A DNA stretch of 32,574 bases from Anaerolineales bacterium. GTDB lineage: Bacteria > Chloroflexota > Anaerolineae > Anaerolineales > UBA11858. Both the position numbers and the translations under genes were made by a program. The stretch spans positions 1 through 32,574 of the forward strand of contig JADHTJ010000041.1 of the NCBI GenBank assembly GCA_016785015.1, given 5' to 3'. Of this stretch, positions 8,419-16,107 are shown one piece after another (within the stretch, counting starts at the first letter, position 1; each line of letters starts with the position of its first letter). The notes beneath the pieces are model-generated. The model was given only the letters and a program-made list of their open reading frames with translations. It was not told the DNA's origin and made no database searches.

Positions 8419-8634
8419 TTAGTGTCCAGAAGTGATCAGTATCTAGAAGCCATCTCAAAATTACCCTTTTTGTCACTCTGAGAGAGCGAAGGAAGCGAAG
8501 CGGCTGAAGCGATCGAAGAGTCACCTAGTTTCGGAGTCTCAGATCCTTCGCCGCTCTCACGCCAACGGTGGGCCTACGGCCTGACATTTTTGAGATAAAC
8601 TCTAGTGACTGATTACTGGATACTGGTCACTGAT
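8418..8634. repeat. 217-bp palindromic intergenic element (MITE- or REP-like)
   Basis: The left end (8418-8460) and the reverse complement of the right end (8588-8634) align over more than 40 bases with a few mismatches and a 4-nt gap. Both arms contain ATCTCAAAA and share ATCAGT-type words (AGTGATCAGTATC against GATACTGGTCACT). The inner part also folds back (CTGAGAGAGCGAAGGA against TCCTTCGCCGCTCTCA). The left end includes the last base of the permease TAA, and the right end contains the esterase stop codon. It fills the convergent gap exactly. It has no coding capacity and could be a non-autonomous mobile element, also acting as a two-way terminator. Confidence 0.65.
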
Positions 8635-9586
8635 CGGGCATTGGGTGGGATTCAAAGAAGCCCCAGATTACGTTGGTTGCATCCAAATATTGGTGGGCTG
8701 AACCGTACATTGATCCAGGCCAGGTGTGGCCTAATCTCTTGGCTGTGTAAAGGGCGACGTCTGCTCCCTGGTCGCATTTGCCCCAGAATTGCGCACTGGC
8801 TCCCTCGCGCTCGTAACCAATGATGGGTTCAAGGTTGCAGCTATTGCGTTTGGCCCAATATTCAGCCCAAATGGGGATAGCCGCGAAGAGGTCATAGCCA
8901 CCCCAATAAGGCACGTTGTAATCGAGAGTTCCGTGAAAAGCGATTATTGGCACCGGCCGACTGGGTTCACAAGGACTTTCATAAGCATAAGCACCAGCCA
9001 CCGGAGCAACAGCAGCGAAATGTTCGGCTTGTGTGCAGGCCAACCACTCGACCATGCTGCCCCCGTTGGAGAATCCTGTAGCGTACACGCGTTTAGGGTC
9101 GATATTTAAATGGGTTTTGAGATGATCTAGCAGATCTACAATGAAGAGCACATCGTAGGAATTTGGTGAGCTGGTATCCCAATAAGTAGGATAGCCTATA
9201 GCTTGGGGAAATACGACGATATAGCCACGCTGATCGGCGTGAACTGTCATTGCAGTGAGTAGTTTTTGCTGCTCAACACTCGCGCCTGCGCCGTGGAAGT
9301 TGAATACTAACGCGCCAGGTATTCTGGGATCATACCCCTCAGGAACATGAACCAGGAAGAGGCGTTCCATATCACCGGAAATGATAGAATTGGGATATTC
9401 CCCAGCCCCTGGGTAGTGCGGAGAAAGCGTTGGTGTAGCAGGTGGCAGTGCTGTTGCTGTGGGAATAGGTAACAGAGTAGGCGAAGATATAGTTGGAGAA
9501 GCACATGCAGCGAGCATCAAGGAGAGAATGAAAACAAGCGCATAAACTAGTTTTTTCTCTTTGGGATAAATTGAAAGCAATATCAT
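8627..9586 (-). CDS. Lipoprotein esterase, PHB depolymerase/feruloyl esterase type
   Basis: A 319-residue exported alpha/beta hydrolase. The N-terminus carries a lipoprotein signal peptide with lipobox LAAC (cysteine at 28), then a Pro/Thr-rich linker to about residue 57. The catalytic domain has the nucleophile motif GFSNGG (Ser173), an acid in GTLDYNVP (Asp222) and the histidine in LGHTWPG (His287), with an oxyanion region FNFHGAG near 96-101. This matches the LpqC/PHB depolymerase-like esterases, which cleave polyesters or feruloyl/acetyl esters of plant polysaccharide. It is probably anchored outside the cell membrane and scavenges polymers. The last residues and stop codon lie inside a palindromic repeat, so the native C-terminus may have been remodelled by insertion. 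No clear ribosome binding site is seen. Confidence 0.85.
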   Translation of the reverse strand: MILLSIYPKEKKLVYALVFILSLMLAACASPTISSPTLLPIPTATALPPATPTLSPHYPGAGEYPNSIISGDMERLFLVHVPEGYDPRIPGALVFNFHGAGASVEQQKLLTAMTVHADQRGYIVVFPQAIGYPTYWDTSSPNSYDVLFIVDLLDHLKTHLNIDPKRVYATGFSNGGSMVEWLACTQAEHFAAVAPVAGAYAYESPCEPSRPVPIIAFHGTLDYNVPYWGGYDLFAAIPIWAEYWAKRNSCNLEPIIGYEREGASAQFWGKCDQGADVALYTAKRLGHTWPGSMYGSAHQYLDATNVIWGFFESHPMPDQ

Positions 9587-9699
9587 AATTAGTGTTGTGG
9601 TTGGATGGGATTTCTAATATACTAGCTTTACTGATTTCACAACCAATTGGTTCGTTTCGAGAGGGAATATGCTGATTTCAGCACAATGAGGTAATCAAG

Positions 9700-11172
9700 A
9701 TGTGGTGGATTGATTTACTTTTATATTATTTCGATTTTAAAGATTTAGTGAAATGTAGTGCTGCATTATTTCTGATAATGGTATTTGTCTCATTGATTCA
9801 ATACCAAACGATGTTAAGATCGCGCGAGAAACTGCGCTGGCAGCTGAAAACAAAGCGAAATCTTGATAAGGAAATCAACAACCGTAGTATCGATGTTGAA
9901 TCCGCTAACGATATCATCACATACCCATCATATGGCATAGAAAAAGATGAGGCTTCAGACGCAGCCTTGGCAATTTTGGATCAGGAAAAATGGGAGCATC
10001 GCCAGTCGGCAAGTATTGGGTGGGAGGCGAACACCCTCTTTGTAATTGGAATTTTGTTTTTATATCTCACCACAATTCTCATTCGATTAATTGGATTGGT
10101 TGCATATGTATTCATCGAGCAGGTGGATTTTTCTCGGCCGGATCAAATTTATTTATTGTTATTGTTCATATTGCTTCGTCCGCTTCTGCTGGCCCTCGCA
10201 TATTATTATGCCAGGATGGTAGATCGAAGAAGCCTTATGGAGAAATATCCCCAGAGGGCTGCCTTGCACCTTCAAAAACCCGAAGGCGTGCATTTCATCA
10301 CTTTGGCAAGATCAGAGCAGGATTATTATAAAATCCAATGGCTAATTGACAGTATTCGGGAATTTGGTGGGGATCTTATAAATAGTCCAATAACTGTTTA
10401 TGAAACTAAGCCGCACATTAAACCATTTGATGATTTTAAGGGAGATGAGATATATCAAGAGAAATTGACGATCCCAGATGCGCTGCAAGGATACCCTAAT
10501 GCAGGTCAAGTGTTCGCCTGCTATCATGCTGAAGTGATGGCGGCTAATCGATTCGGAACGCTTATTTGGGTTAGCCCTGAATATCTAGTTTTTAAAACAC
10601 CTGAGTTGCTTGACCTGGGTACGGGTTTTGATATTGCGTTGCGACCGGTGTATGAAAAAAGGGAAGGTATTCTGAAAAGTGAGCCATTAAACGATTATTG
10701 GCAGAATATTTACAAAGCAGTAGGTGTTGAAGATATCGAGGAAACCGTCATACCATTTACTGAGCAAAAACAGGAAAAACAAAAACGTATTCGAGCATGC
10801 TTTAACGTTCACGCCTTTGCTGTGAATCCCGCGAAAGGGATATTTAAATTGTGGTATGAATGTTTCGGGAAATTGATTGCTGATGTAGAGTTTCAAAAGG
10901 TGATCAGTCCAAAGCAAAAGGAATTCTTGCATCAAGCGTTATTAAGTACATTGTTTGCAGTGAAAATTATTCCTGATCGAATCCGAATTCTGCCCCCCAA
11001 GTATAGTTATCCTTTTCATCTTCATTCAAAAGTGCCTAACATATTGAAAATCCAGAACCTGGATGATTTAGTAAGCATTGCATTCGAAGGTGAGAAATTT
11101 GACCCCTATGTGAATCCGGAGATTAATATATCGCGTTCATTGAGAGATTGGTTAGTGGCGGAATCTGATTAG
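9700..11172 (+). CDS. Membrane protein with glycosyltransferase-like C-terminal half
   Basis: A 490-residue protein that I cannot assign to a named family. It has one membrane helix at about 17-35 and two or three more at about 112-190 (LFVIGILFLYLTTILIRLIG and LLLLFILLRPLLLALAYYY). The cytoplasmic C-terminal 280 residues begin HFITLARSEQDYYKIQWLID. They include LIWVSPEYLVFKTPELLDL, FDIALRPVYEKREG and LHQALLSTLF, a pattern like GT-A fold sugar-nucleotide transferases. The DxD metal motif expected there is replaced by WVSPE, so activity is doubtful. The gene is more AT-rich than its neighbours and stands alone, with GAGG before the ATG and its own terminator. It could be a recent acquisition. 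Confidence 0.5.
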   Translation: MWWIDLLLYYFDFKDLVKCSAALFLIMVFVSLIQYQTMLRSREKLRWQLKTKRNLDKEINNRSIDVESANDIITYPSYGIEKDEASDAALAILDQEKWEHRQSASIGWEANTLFVIGILFLYLTTILIRLIGLVAYVFIEQVDFSRPDQIYLLLLFILLRPLLLALAYYYARMVDRRSLMEKYPQRAALHLQKPEGVHFITLARSEQDYYKIQWLIDSIREFGGDLINSPITVYETKPHIKPFDDFKGDEIYQEKLTIPDALQGYPNAGQVFACYHAEVMAANRFGTLIWVSPEYLVFKTPELLDLGTGFDIALRPVYEKREGILKSEPLNDYWQNIYKAVGVEDIEETVIPFTEQKQEKQKRIRACFNVHAFAVNPAKGIFKLWYECFGKLIADVEFQKVISPKQKEFLHQALLSTLFAVKIIPDRIRILPPKYSYPFHLHSKVPNILKIQNLDDLVSIAFEGEKFDPYVNPEINISRSLRDWLVAESD

Positions 11173-11194
11173 GAATGGAAAACTATTCTTCATG

Positions 11195-11227
11195 AACGCG
11201 CATCCATGGGTGAAGATGCGCGTTTTT
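11195..11227 (+). terminator. Intrinsic terminator after the 490-residue membrane protein
   Basis: A 10-bp perfect stem AACGCGCATC / GATGCGCGTT closes a 10-nt loop and runs into TTTT. It starts 23 bp after the stop codon. A TATAAT at 11245-11250 follows closely and probably serves the next gene, ridA. Confidence 0.8.
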
Positions 11228-11285
11228 GATTTCCAAATGGAAGGTATAATTTGCAGCCTAGCTCAAATTATAAGGAGAATTTTCT

Positions 11286-11660
11286 ATGCAAACCCATTTT
11301 GTTGATGATGCCCCCGAGGCCATTGGCCCTTATTGCCATGCCATACAATCGGGTAATTTTGTTTTCTGTTCGGGACAAACCCCTCTCGATCCGGAAACCA
11401 TGCAGTTGGTTGGCACAGAAATTGGCCAGCAAACAGAACGCGTTTTGCAGAATTTGGAAATCGTTTTAGGCGGATTAGGATTATCGTTGCAAAATGTAGT
11501 CAAGACGACGGTATTCTTGAAAGATATGGCCGATTTTCAGGGGATGAACAAAGTGTACAAGCAAATGTTTGGGGATCACAGACCAGCACGAACGACAGTC
11601 TCTGTAAAGCAGAATCCTCTCGATGCTTTGGTAGAAATTGAGTGTATCGCGGAATTTTAA
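11286..11660 (+). CDS. ridA: RidA-family enamine/imine deaminase
   Basis: A 124-residue protein, full length for the Rid/YjgF/UK114 family. The signature pieces are present: IGPYCHAIQSG (14-23; the usual Ser of IGPYS is Cys here), FCSGQTPLDP, and the C-terminal block HRPARTTVSV with the substrate-binding Arg102 plus IECIAEF with Glu119. RidA proteins form trimers in the cytoplasm and hydrolyse reactive 2-aminoacrylate-type enamines made by PLP enzymes such as serine/threonine dehydratases. AAGGAG lies about 8 bases upstream of the ATG, and a TATAAT sits at 11245-11250. The Ser-to-Cys change is at a position that varies between Rid subfamilies, so I do not treat it as loss of function. Confidence 0.93.
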   Translation: MQTHFVDDAPEAIGPYCHAIQSGNFVFCSGQTPLDPETMQLVGTEIGQQTERVLQNLEIVLGGLGLSLQNVVKTTVFLKDMADFQGMNKVYKQMFGDHRPARTTVSVKQNPLDALVEIECIAEF

Positions 11661-11684
11661 GTAATCTGATTCAATAAATTTCCA

Positions 11685-12299
11685 ATGAGCATCGAAAATA
11701 TTGTTTTTGATCTTGGGGGAGTACTCATCGAGTGGAATCCCGAAAGGATTATCGCTGGTTTTACAGATGATCCAGAGTTGAGCCAAACCCTGATGGTGTC
11801 AATATTCGATCATCCTGATTGGGCTGCGAAAGATCGTGGAACGTATTCGGAAACAGAATTGACTCAACGATTTGCCCAGCGTACTGGGCTCAGTGTGGGG
11901 GACATCACTGAGCTTATGTTGGCAATCAAGAATTCATTGTTACTCATGCCTGATACTTTGCCGTTGATGGATGAACTGCGCACAAAAGGGTACACGCTTT
12001 ACTGCTTGTCTAACATGCCAGTTGAGCATTACGTTCACTTGAAAAATAAATGCGATTTTTGGGATAAGTTCGAGGGGATCGTCATTTCTGGCCAGGTCAA
12101 TATGGTCAAACCTGAACCTGAGATTTACCAATACCTGTTGAGCGAATATCAATTGGATCCTGCGACTTGCGTCTTCATTGATGATTCTCCCAAAAATATC
12201 GAGGTTGCTCGCTCGATAGGGATGAACGGCATTGTGTTTACGGATGTGCAGTCGTGTCGCCAGGAACTGCGCGCTATGTTAAAGAATGAACAAGAGTAA
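11685..12299 (+). CDS. HAD-superfamily phosphatase, YihX-like
   Basis: A 204-residue haloacid dehalogenase-type hydrolase. Motif I is IVFDLGGVL with nucleophile Asp9; the usual second Asp is Gly, as in the YihX/epoxide hydrolase N-terminal branch (subfamily IA variant 3). Motif II is CLSNMP, the motif III lysine is in MVKPEP, and motif IV is FIDDSPKN. An alpha-helical cap lies at about 15-85. YihX of E. coli is a glucose-1-phosphate phosphatase, so a sugar phosphate or related metabolite is a reasonable substrate class, not a proven one. It follows ridA by 24 bp and its end overlaps the next gene by 14 bases. Confidence 0.85.
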   Translation: MSIENIVFDLGGVLIEWNPERIIAGFTDDPELSQTLMVSIFDHPDWAAKDRGTYSETELTQRFAQRTGLSVGDITELMLAIKNSLLLMPDTLPLMDELRTKGYTLYCLSNMPVEHYVHLKNKCDFWDKFEGIVISGQVNMVKPEPEIYQYLLSEYQLDPATCVFIDDSPKNIEVARSIGMNGIVFTDVQSCRQELRAMLKNEQE

Positions 12300-12675
12300 G
12301 GTAATCCAAGAAGTACTCGAAACAGAACATCGCTGGGTGCAGGCGCATCGCGATCTAGGCATTGAAATAATCAAGGGGATCATGCATGAAGATTACACTC
12401 AGATCAAATCCGATGGATCTGTTGCCAGAAGAGCAGAAACGCTGGCTTCGTATGCCTCAGGGGCGAGACATTGGGATTATGCTGAGAGTGATCAGTATGA
12501 AGTGAAAATCTATGACAACATTGCCCTTCTGATTGGGCGTTGGATTGGGCGTGGTGAAAATGCGGGCGATAAATTTGATTACGAGGCGCGCTTCATGTCT
12601 ATCTATGTGAGAACTTCAGGGGGATGGAAACTGATTGCTGAGCAATCTACCCCTATTGAAGCACCAGATTTGTGA
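12286..12675 (+). CDS. SnoaL/DUF4440-like small cone-fold protein
   Basis: A 129-residue protein with the features of the NTF2-like cone fold: an N-terminal helix with LETEHRWVQAHRDLG, then MHEDYTQIKSDGSV, then alternating strands (VKIYDNIALLIGRWIGRG, FMSIYVRTSGGWKLIAEQ). The phrase GWKLIAEQSTPI is a typical ending of DUF4440-type proteins. Family members range from steroid isomerase-like enzymes to ligand-binding proteins, so no reaction is assigned. The ATG lies inside the 3' end of the HAD gene (14-base overlap), indicating translational coupling in a ridA-HAD-SnoaL operon. Confidence 0.75.
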   Translation: MNKSKVIQEVLETEHRWVQAHRDLGIEIIKGIMHEDYTQIKSDGSVARRAETLASYASGARHWDYAESDQYEVKIYDNIALLIGRWIGRGENAGDKFDYEARFMSIYVRTSGGWKLIAEQSTPIEAPDL

Positions 12676-12706
12676 TCATCCGCATTCCGAAACCGTATAC
12701 TCATTC

Positions 12707-12735
12707 TTGTTTTACACTACCCCCTAATCTATAAT
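12707..12735 (+). promoter_or_regulatory. Putative sigma-70 promoter of the selenoprotein gene
   Basis: TTGTTT (12707-12712) and an exact TATAAT (12730-12735) are 17 bp apart. The predicted start near 12742 leaves a leader of about 33 bases that carries AAGGAG ahead of the ATG at 12775. It lies in the only sizable gap of this plus-strand gene series. Confidence 0.6.
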
Positions 12736-12774
12736 GGTCTCAATCTAGATTGCATTACATAAGGAGCTCATTGA

Positions 12775-13665
12775 ATGACCAATCAGGTAGATTCATTTCG
12801 CTTTGTAAGTAAGGGTACGCGCCGGGTGGCTAAAGCCTGGATAGAAAACGCCGAACCAAGAAAAATTCCTTGGACGCCACTTTCTAAGCCGCTATCAGAG
12901 TGTCGGGTGGCGATGATTAGCACCGGGGCGATGGCGTTGAAAACCGATCATCCTTTTGATCAGGAAGGCGAACGCCAGAATCCCTGGTGGGGTGATCCCA
13001 CTTTTCGCGTGATCCCAAAGGAGACAAAAGCTGAGGATATCAAGGTTTATCATTTGCATATCAACCCTGAATTCGCAGAGCAGGACTTGAACAGTTTGCT
13101 GCCACTGGATCGATTGGCAGAACTTGAAGAAAGCGGCGAGATTGGTTATGTTGCTCCATCGCACTATTCGTATATGGGCTACACAACGCAACCCGAGCAG
13201 CTTTTGGAGGAAAGTGCCCCGGCGATTATCCGCAATTTGAGAGATGAGTTTGTCGATGTAGTTGTCTTGGTGCCTGCCTGACCGATCTGTTGCTGGTCCG
13301 TGGGACTGCTACAACGAGAGATCGAAGCCGCTGGGTTTACCACCATTACCCTGTCGATTATCGCCGATTTGACCGCTTCGGTGAGCGCGCCGCGTATTGC
13401 TGCCATAGAACATCCTTTTAGTTTGACTATGGGTTACCCTGGTGATAGTCAAACGCAAATGGCTGTGCTGCGCGCTACCTTGCAAGCCCTGGTTGAGATG
13501 GAAACTCCTGGTGAACTTAGACATTTACCATTCGAATGGCCGGAGCATTTAGCCGACGTTGCGTCAGGCCCACCCGAGTCGCCGCCTATAACGAATTACC
13601 TGATGAAACACCCTCTTCAGTTCAAAAAGCTGCTCAAGCGTGGGTTCCCCGAAGTTAGAATCTAG
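12775..13665 (+). CDS. GrdB-family selenoprotein with in-frame TGA (Sec169)
   Basis: The frame is open from ATG 12775 (AAGGAG upstream) to TAG 13663, apart from one TGA at 13279-13281. Reading that TGA as selenocysteine gives a 296-residue protein. The join reads VDVVVLVPAU-PICC-WSVGLLQREIE, so the TGA falls in a UxxC redox motif (Sec169, Cys172, Cys173) at the site where GrdB/PrdB-type reductase subunits carry Sec. Both sides are clearly one protein: CRVAMISTGAMALKTDHPF and YVAPSHYSYMG before the TGA, and IAAIEHPFSLTMGYPGD after it, resembling the N- and C-terminal parts of the glycine/sarcosine/betaine/proline reductase B family. It probably performs a Sec-dependent reduction in the cytoplasm. 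The substrate is unknown, and no GrdA, GrdC or GrdD gene lies nearby. Confidence 0.85.
13279..13315 (+). promoter_or_regulatory. Sec TGA codon with candidate bacterial SECIS hairpin
   Basis: After the TGA (13279-13281), GTTG (13289-13292) pairs with CAAC (13312-13315), and GGTCC (13295-13299) pairs with GGACT (13303-13307, one G-U pair) around a GTG loop. The apical loop begins 18 nt after the TGA, within the spacing known for bacterial SECIS elements read by SelB. The loop is only 3 nt, so the fold may differ in detail. Support comes mostly from position. Confidence 0.5.
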
Positions 13666-13666
13666 A

Positions 13667-13715
13667 ATTACCCCAGGTGCAGTGCACTTCTAAAGTGCGC
13701 CGCACCTGGGGTAAT
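13667..13715. repeat. 49-bp perfect palindromic hairpin
   Basis: The outer arms ATTACCCCAGGTGC (13667-13680) and GCACCTGGGGTAAT (13702-13715) pair perfectly over 14 bp. A symmetric 3x3 internal loop (AGT/GCC) follows, then a second perfect stem GCACTT/AAGTGC with loop CTA. It starts two bases after the selenoprotein stop and ends before the ribosome binding site of the next gene. No T-run follows, so it is not a standard terminator. It looks like a REP-type dispersed unit or an mRNA-stabilising hairpin. Confidence 0.75.
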
Positions 13716-13733
13716 GATGTGTGGGAGATTGCC

Positions 13734-14309
13734 ATGATCTACGCCTACAACCTCGAAGGGTTACCATTACAAACAGGAGATATCATCTGTACGACAGATA
13801 TCGAACTGGAGATCGAAGCCGGGCAGTTTTGGCGCTTGTTGGGGAGACTAATGCCCGGCGAAGTTGATCATGTTGCTATTTATGTTGGTCCTGAGGGTCG
13901 GTGTGTGGAATCTGGTGGCAGGGGTGTGGTTACTTTTGACCTTCGAGGTGATTCCTGGATCCCAAAGAAGATGACCAAGCATCGTGGTCCATTTTTAGAT
14001 CAACTATACGGTGTAGCCTATCCACTGGAAGGCCGCGGTTTATCGAAAGACGAAGAAGAACATATCCGCGAGAGCGTGGCAAAATATTGCCTGGCCCAGG
14101 CTGAGACAGAAAAACCGTACAATATCAACTTCTTAGATTCTGATACCGAAAATGCATTCTATTGTAGTCAGCTTGCCTACACTGCATATATTAGACACGG
14201 GATCAATTTGAATACTGGTCAGGGTGTGCCCAACCTGCCCGGTACTGGCAGCATCATCTTCCCACAAGAGATTTGGGGTGCTTGCTCCTCGCGTAAAGCG
14301 TACCGATGA
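13734..14309 (+). CDS. YiiX/permuted NlpC-P60-like thiol hydrolase
   Basis: A 191-residue protein resembling the circularly permuted papain-like NlpC/P60 group (YiiX/DUF830). The early motif GDIICTTD is followed by VDHVAIYVG with the catalytic His46. The nucleophile cysteine comes late, in FYCSQLAYTAY (Cys144), the order expected for the permuted fold. Such enzymes act on amide or thioester/ester bonds of lipids, peptides or peptidoglycan. There is no signal peptide, so it is probably cytoplasmic. I start at ATG 13734 with GGGAG six bases upstream; longer in-frame readings run into the palindromic hairpin and are not credible. Its end overlaps the methyltransferase start (ATGA). Confidence 0.75.
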   Translation: MIYAYNLEGLPLQTGDIICTTDIELEIEAGQFWRLLGRLMPGEVDHVAIYVGPEGRCVESGGRGVVTFDLRGDSWIPKKMTKHRGPFLDQLYGVAYPLEGRGLSKDEEEHIRESVAKYCLAQAETEKPYNINFLDSDTENAFYCSQLAYTAYIRHGINLNTGQGVPNLPGTGSIIFPQEIWGACSSRKAYR

Positions 14310-14956
14310 AACCAGCCGACGACCCTAATATCGATTACAAAGCCCTGGTTCAGCGCGGATATGATCGCTGTGCGGCAAAATATGAGGAGGCTCGTCATGG
14401 TGAAGGGCAGCCTGAGCTTTCTTTGTTGATGGATCGTCTTGGTGAAGGGGAGAGGGTGCTCGATATTGGCTGCGGTGCAGGTGTCCCCGTGGCGCGTGCC
14501 TTGGAACAAAGATTTCAAGTAACGGGAGTTGATCTTTCCAGCGAAATGATCAAACGCGCCCGCGCCAACGTTCCCGAGGCGACCTTCATCTACGGCGACA
14601 TCATGGATTCACAATTCCCCGCGGTGTACTTTGACGCGGTGGTATCGTTCTATGCTATCTTCCATCTGCCGCGTGAAGAACATTCCAAACTATTTCGACG
14701 TATCCATCGCTGGTTGAAGGTTGGGGGATATTTTTTTGGAACTGTAGCTCAAACCAATGAACCCGCATATACTGAGCATGATTTCTTCGGAGAGACCATG
14801 TATTGGAGCAACTTCGGATTGGAAGATTACCAGAAACTTCTGACCGAGATTGGCTTCCAACTTCTAGAGTCTGGTGCCTTGGGTCATGGTTTCGATGCCG
14901 ATGAAGATATCTCAGAGGAGCACCACCCCTTGATCTTTGCCCAGAGGATTGGATAG
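14306..14956 (+). CDS. Class I SAM-dependent methyltransferase
   Basis: A 216-residue methyltransferase of the UbiE/BioC-like kind. Motif I is VLDIGCGAGV (51-60), followed by an acidic residue in VTGVDLSSEMIKRAR that binds the ribose of SAM, then motif II-like YFDAVVSFYAIFHLP and GGYFFGTV. The C-terminal part carries ALGHGFDADEDISEEHHP, which may bear substrate-binding residues. The start ATG overlaps the stop of the YiiX-like gene, so the two are translated together. The methylated substrate cannot be inferred. Pairing with a thiol hydrolase could mean a small-molecule or lipid modification route, but this is speculative. Confidence 0.88.
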   Translation: MKPADDPNIDYKALVQRGYDRCAAKYEEARHGEGQPELSLLMDRLGEGERVLDIGCGAGVPVARALEQRFQVTGVDLSSEMIKRARANVPEATFIYGDIMDSQFPAVYFDAVVSFYAIFHLPREEHSKLFRRIHRWLKVGGYFFGTVAQTNEPAYTEHDFFGETMYWSNFGLEDYQKLLTEIGFQLLESGALGHGFDADEDISEEHHPLIFAQRIG

Positions 14957-14996
14957 ATCGAGGGGTTGCTGACAATGCTTGCTTGTGAGGCGCAAA

Positions 14997-15941
14997 ATGA
15001 AAAATAGATTGATCCTCCTTGTGATTGGAATATTTATATTAACACAGGTGATGTGTCGGGCGCTGCCTGACGCTGAACAGGCTTTGGAAACAGAATCCCC
15101 TTCACCAACGGCAATCAGTTTACCCCCCAGTCTTGAGCCTACGTTTACTCTCCAACCTGCAACCCTAACTCATACATCTCAACCTACGATCACTCCTTAT
15201 CCCCCCACAATCACACCAACACATGGGCCAACGTCTACGCCAACAATAGAATTCGTGGCGGTTGGCGAGGTTTGCCTTCCAGAAGATGCTTCTGTCACCA
15301 TTGATTCTGATGTGTTAATGGATCCCGATTTTGATTTGACTATTGCTGAATATTTGAGCGCCGGGGGGAATGTGAATGAACTGGAGAAATCCTTCGCTTT
15401 GCAGATTTCTTCTGGCGAAAAATCTCGGGTGAGAGTGATTCCCTATGATATTACTGGGGATGGAATTTTGGATGTGTTGATGACTTTGACGATCCCCTAT
15501 GGGAATGGTTTGGGTGAATCACATGTGCTTGCTTTCCGTTGTGTTGGTGGCGGTTACGAGAGCGATATCTTTTTCCGACGCGCTGGAGCAGGGGAGCGAG
15601 CCGAAGGTTTGTTCACTGGTGGTGGGGCGGTTATCAAAAGTCTGGCTGACATAAACAAGAATGGTATTGATGACATACTCTTCGAGGTCAACTGGCCTGG
15701 CTATCAAGAGTATTACTTGCTGGCATGGGATGGGGCGGAATTTAAGAGTTTGATTTATTATGTCGATATCTTGGGTATGGAGAAATATCGCCTGGAAGTT
15801 GCGGATGGGAATATCCAGATTATGGATATCAATGAAGATGGAATATTCGAGTTGGAAGTGACCGGAATTGATTTCAATACTGGGAATATGGCCACAGTGA
15901 TCTGGCGTTGGGATGGTGCGTTGTACTTCCCAGAACCGTAG
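14997..15941 (+). CDS. Secreted protein with Thr/Pro linker and Asp/Asn-rich Ca-type motifs
   Basis: A 314-residue exported protein of unknown function. It begins MKNRLILLVIGIFILTQVMC, a signal peptide; the cysteine could be lipidated, but V-M-C is a poor lipobox. A Ser/Thr/Pro-rich linker runs to about residue 82. The remaining domain contains three DxxxDG-type loops, DITGDGILDV, DINKNGIDDI and DINEDGIFEL, spaced like the calcium-binding loops of FG-GAP/VCBS or dockerin-like repeats. The domain ends WRWDGALYFPEP. I chose ATG 14997 because GAGG lies seven bases upstream; a GTG/TTG extension to 14979 would place charged residues before it. A very strong terminator follows. Confidence 0.75.
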   Translation: MKNRLILLVIGIFILTQVMCRALPDAEQALETESPSPTAISLPPSLEPTFTLQPATLTHTSQPTITPYPPTITPTHGPTSTPTIEFVAVGEVCLPEDASVTIDSDVLMDPDFDLTIAEYLSAGGNVNELEKSFALQISSGEKSRVRVIPYDITGDGILDVLMTLTIPYGNGLGESHVLAFRCVGGGYESDIFFRRAGAGERAEGLFTGGGAVIKSLADINKNGIDDILFEVNWPGYQEYYLLAWDGAEFKSLIYYVDILGMEKYRLEVADGNIQIMDINEDGIFELEVTGIDFNTGNMATVIWRWDGALYFPEP

Positions 15942-15967
15942 AGTATTGCAAAAAACAGATTAGTCCA

Positions 15968-16010
15968 AAAAAGGGTGTGCGTGGGGCGTCGCCCCACGCA
16001 CACCCTTTTT
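15968..16010 (+). terminator. Strong intrinsic terminator, 20-bp perfect stem
   Basis: Arm 15968-15987 (core GGGTGTGCGTGGGGC) pairs perfectly with 15991-16010 around the loop GTC and ends in TTTTT. It lies 27 bp after the stop of the secreted protein. The arm also begins with a run of A, so it could terminate transcription from either side. This marks the end of the selenoprotein gene series. Confidence 0.9.
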
Positions 16011-16107
16011 GGGGAATTTTCCTATTTGTCCGAACTGCCATGATAAATGATCTATAATTGCTTTATACACCCTGATTGGGATTAGAATAACACGTTAGGA
16101 GGATAAG

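Noticed and set aside
12775-13281. Reading the gene as a 168-residue protein ending at TGA, with a second gene starting at GTG 13300
   Set aside because: Both halves are in the same frame, belong to one known family, and the TGA lies at the family's redox position. A ribosome binding site for the second half is lacking.
13677-13733. Longer start of the YiiX-like gene
   Set aside because: The extra residues are encoded by the palindromic hairpin, while ATG 13734 has GGGAG upstream and a typical family start.
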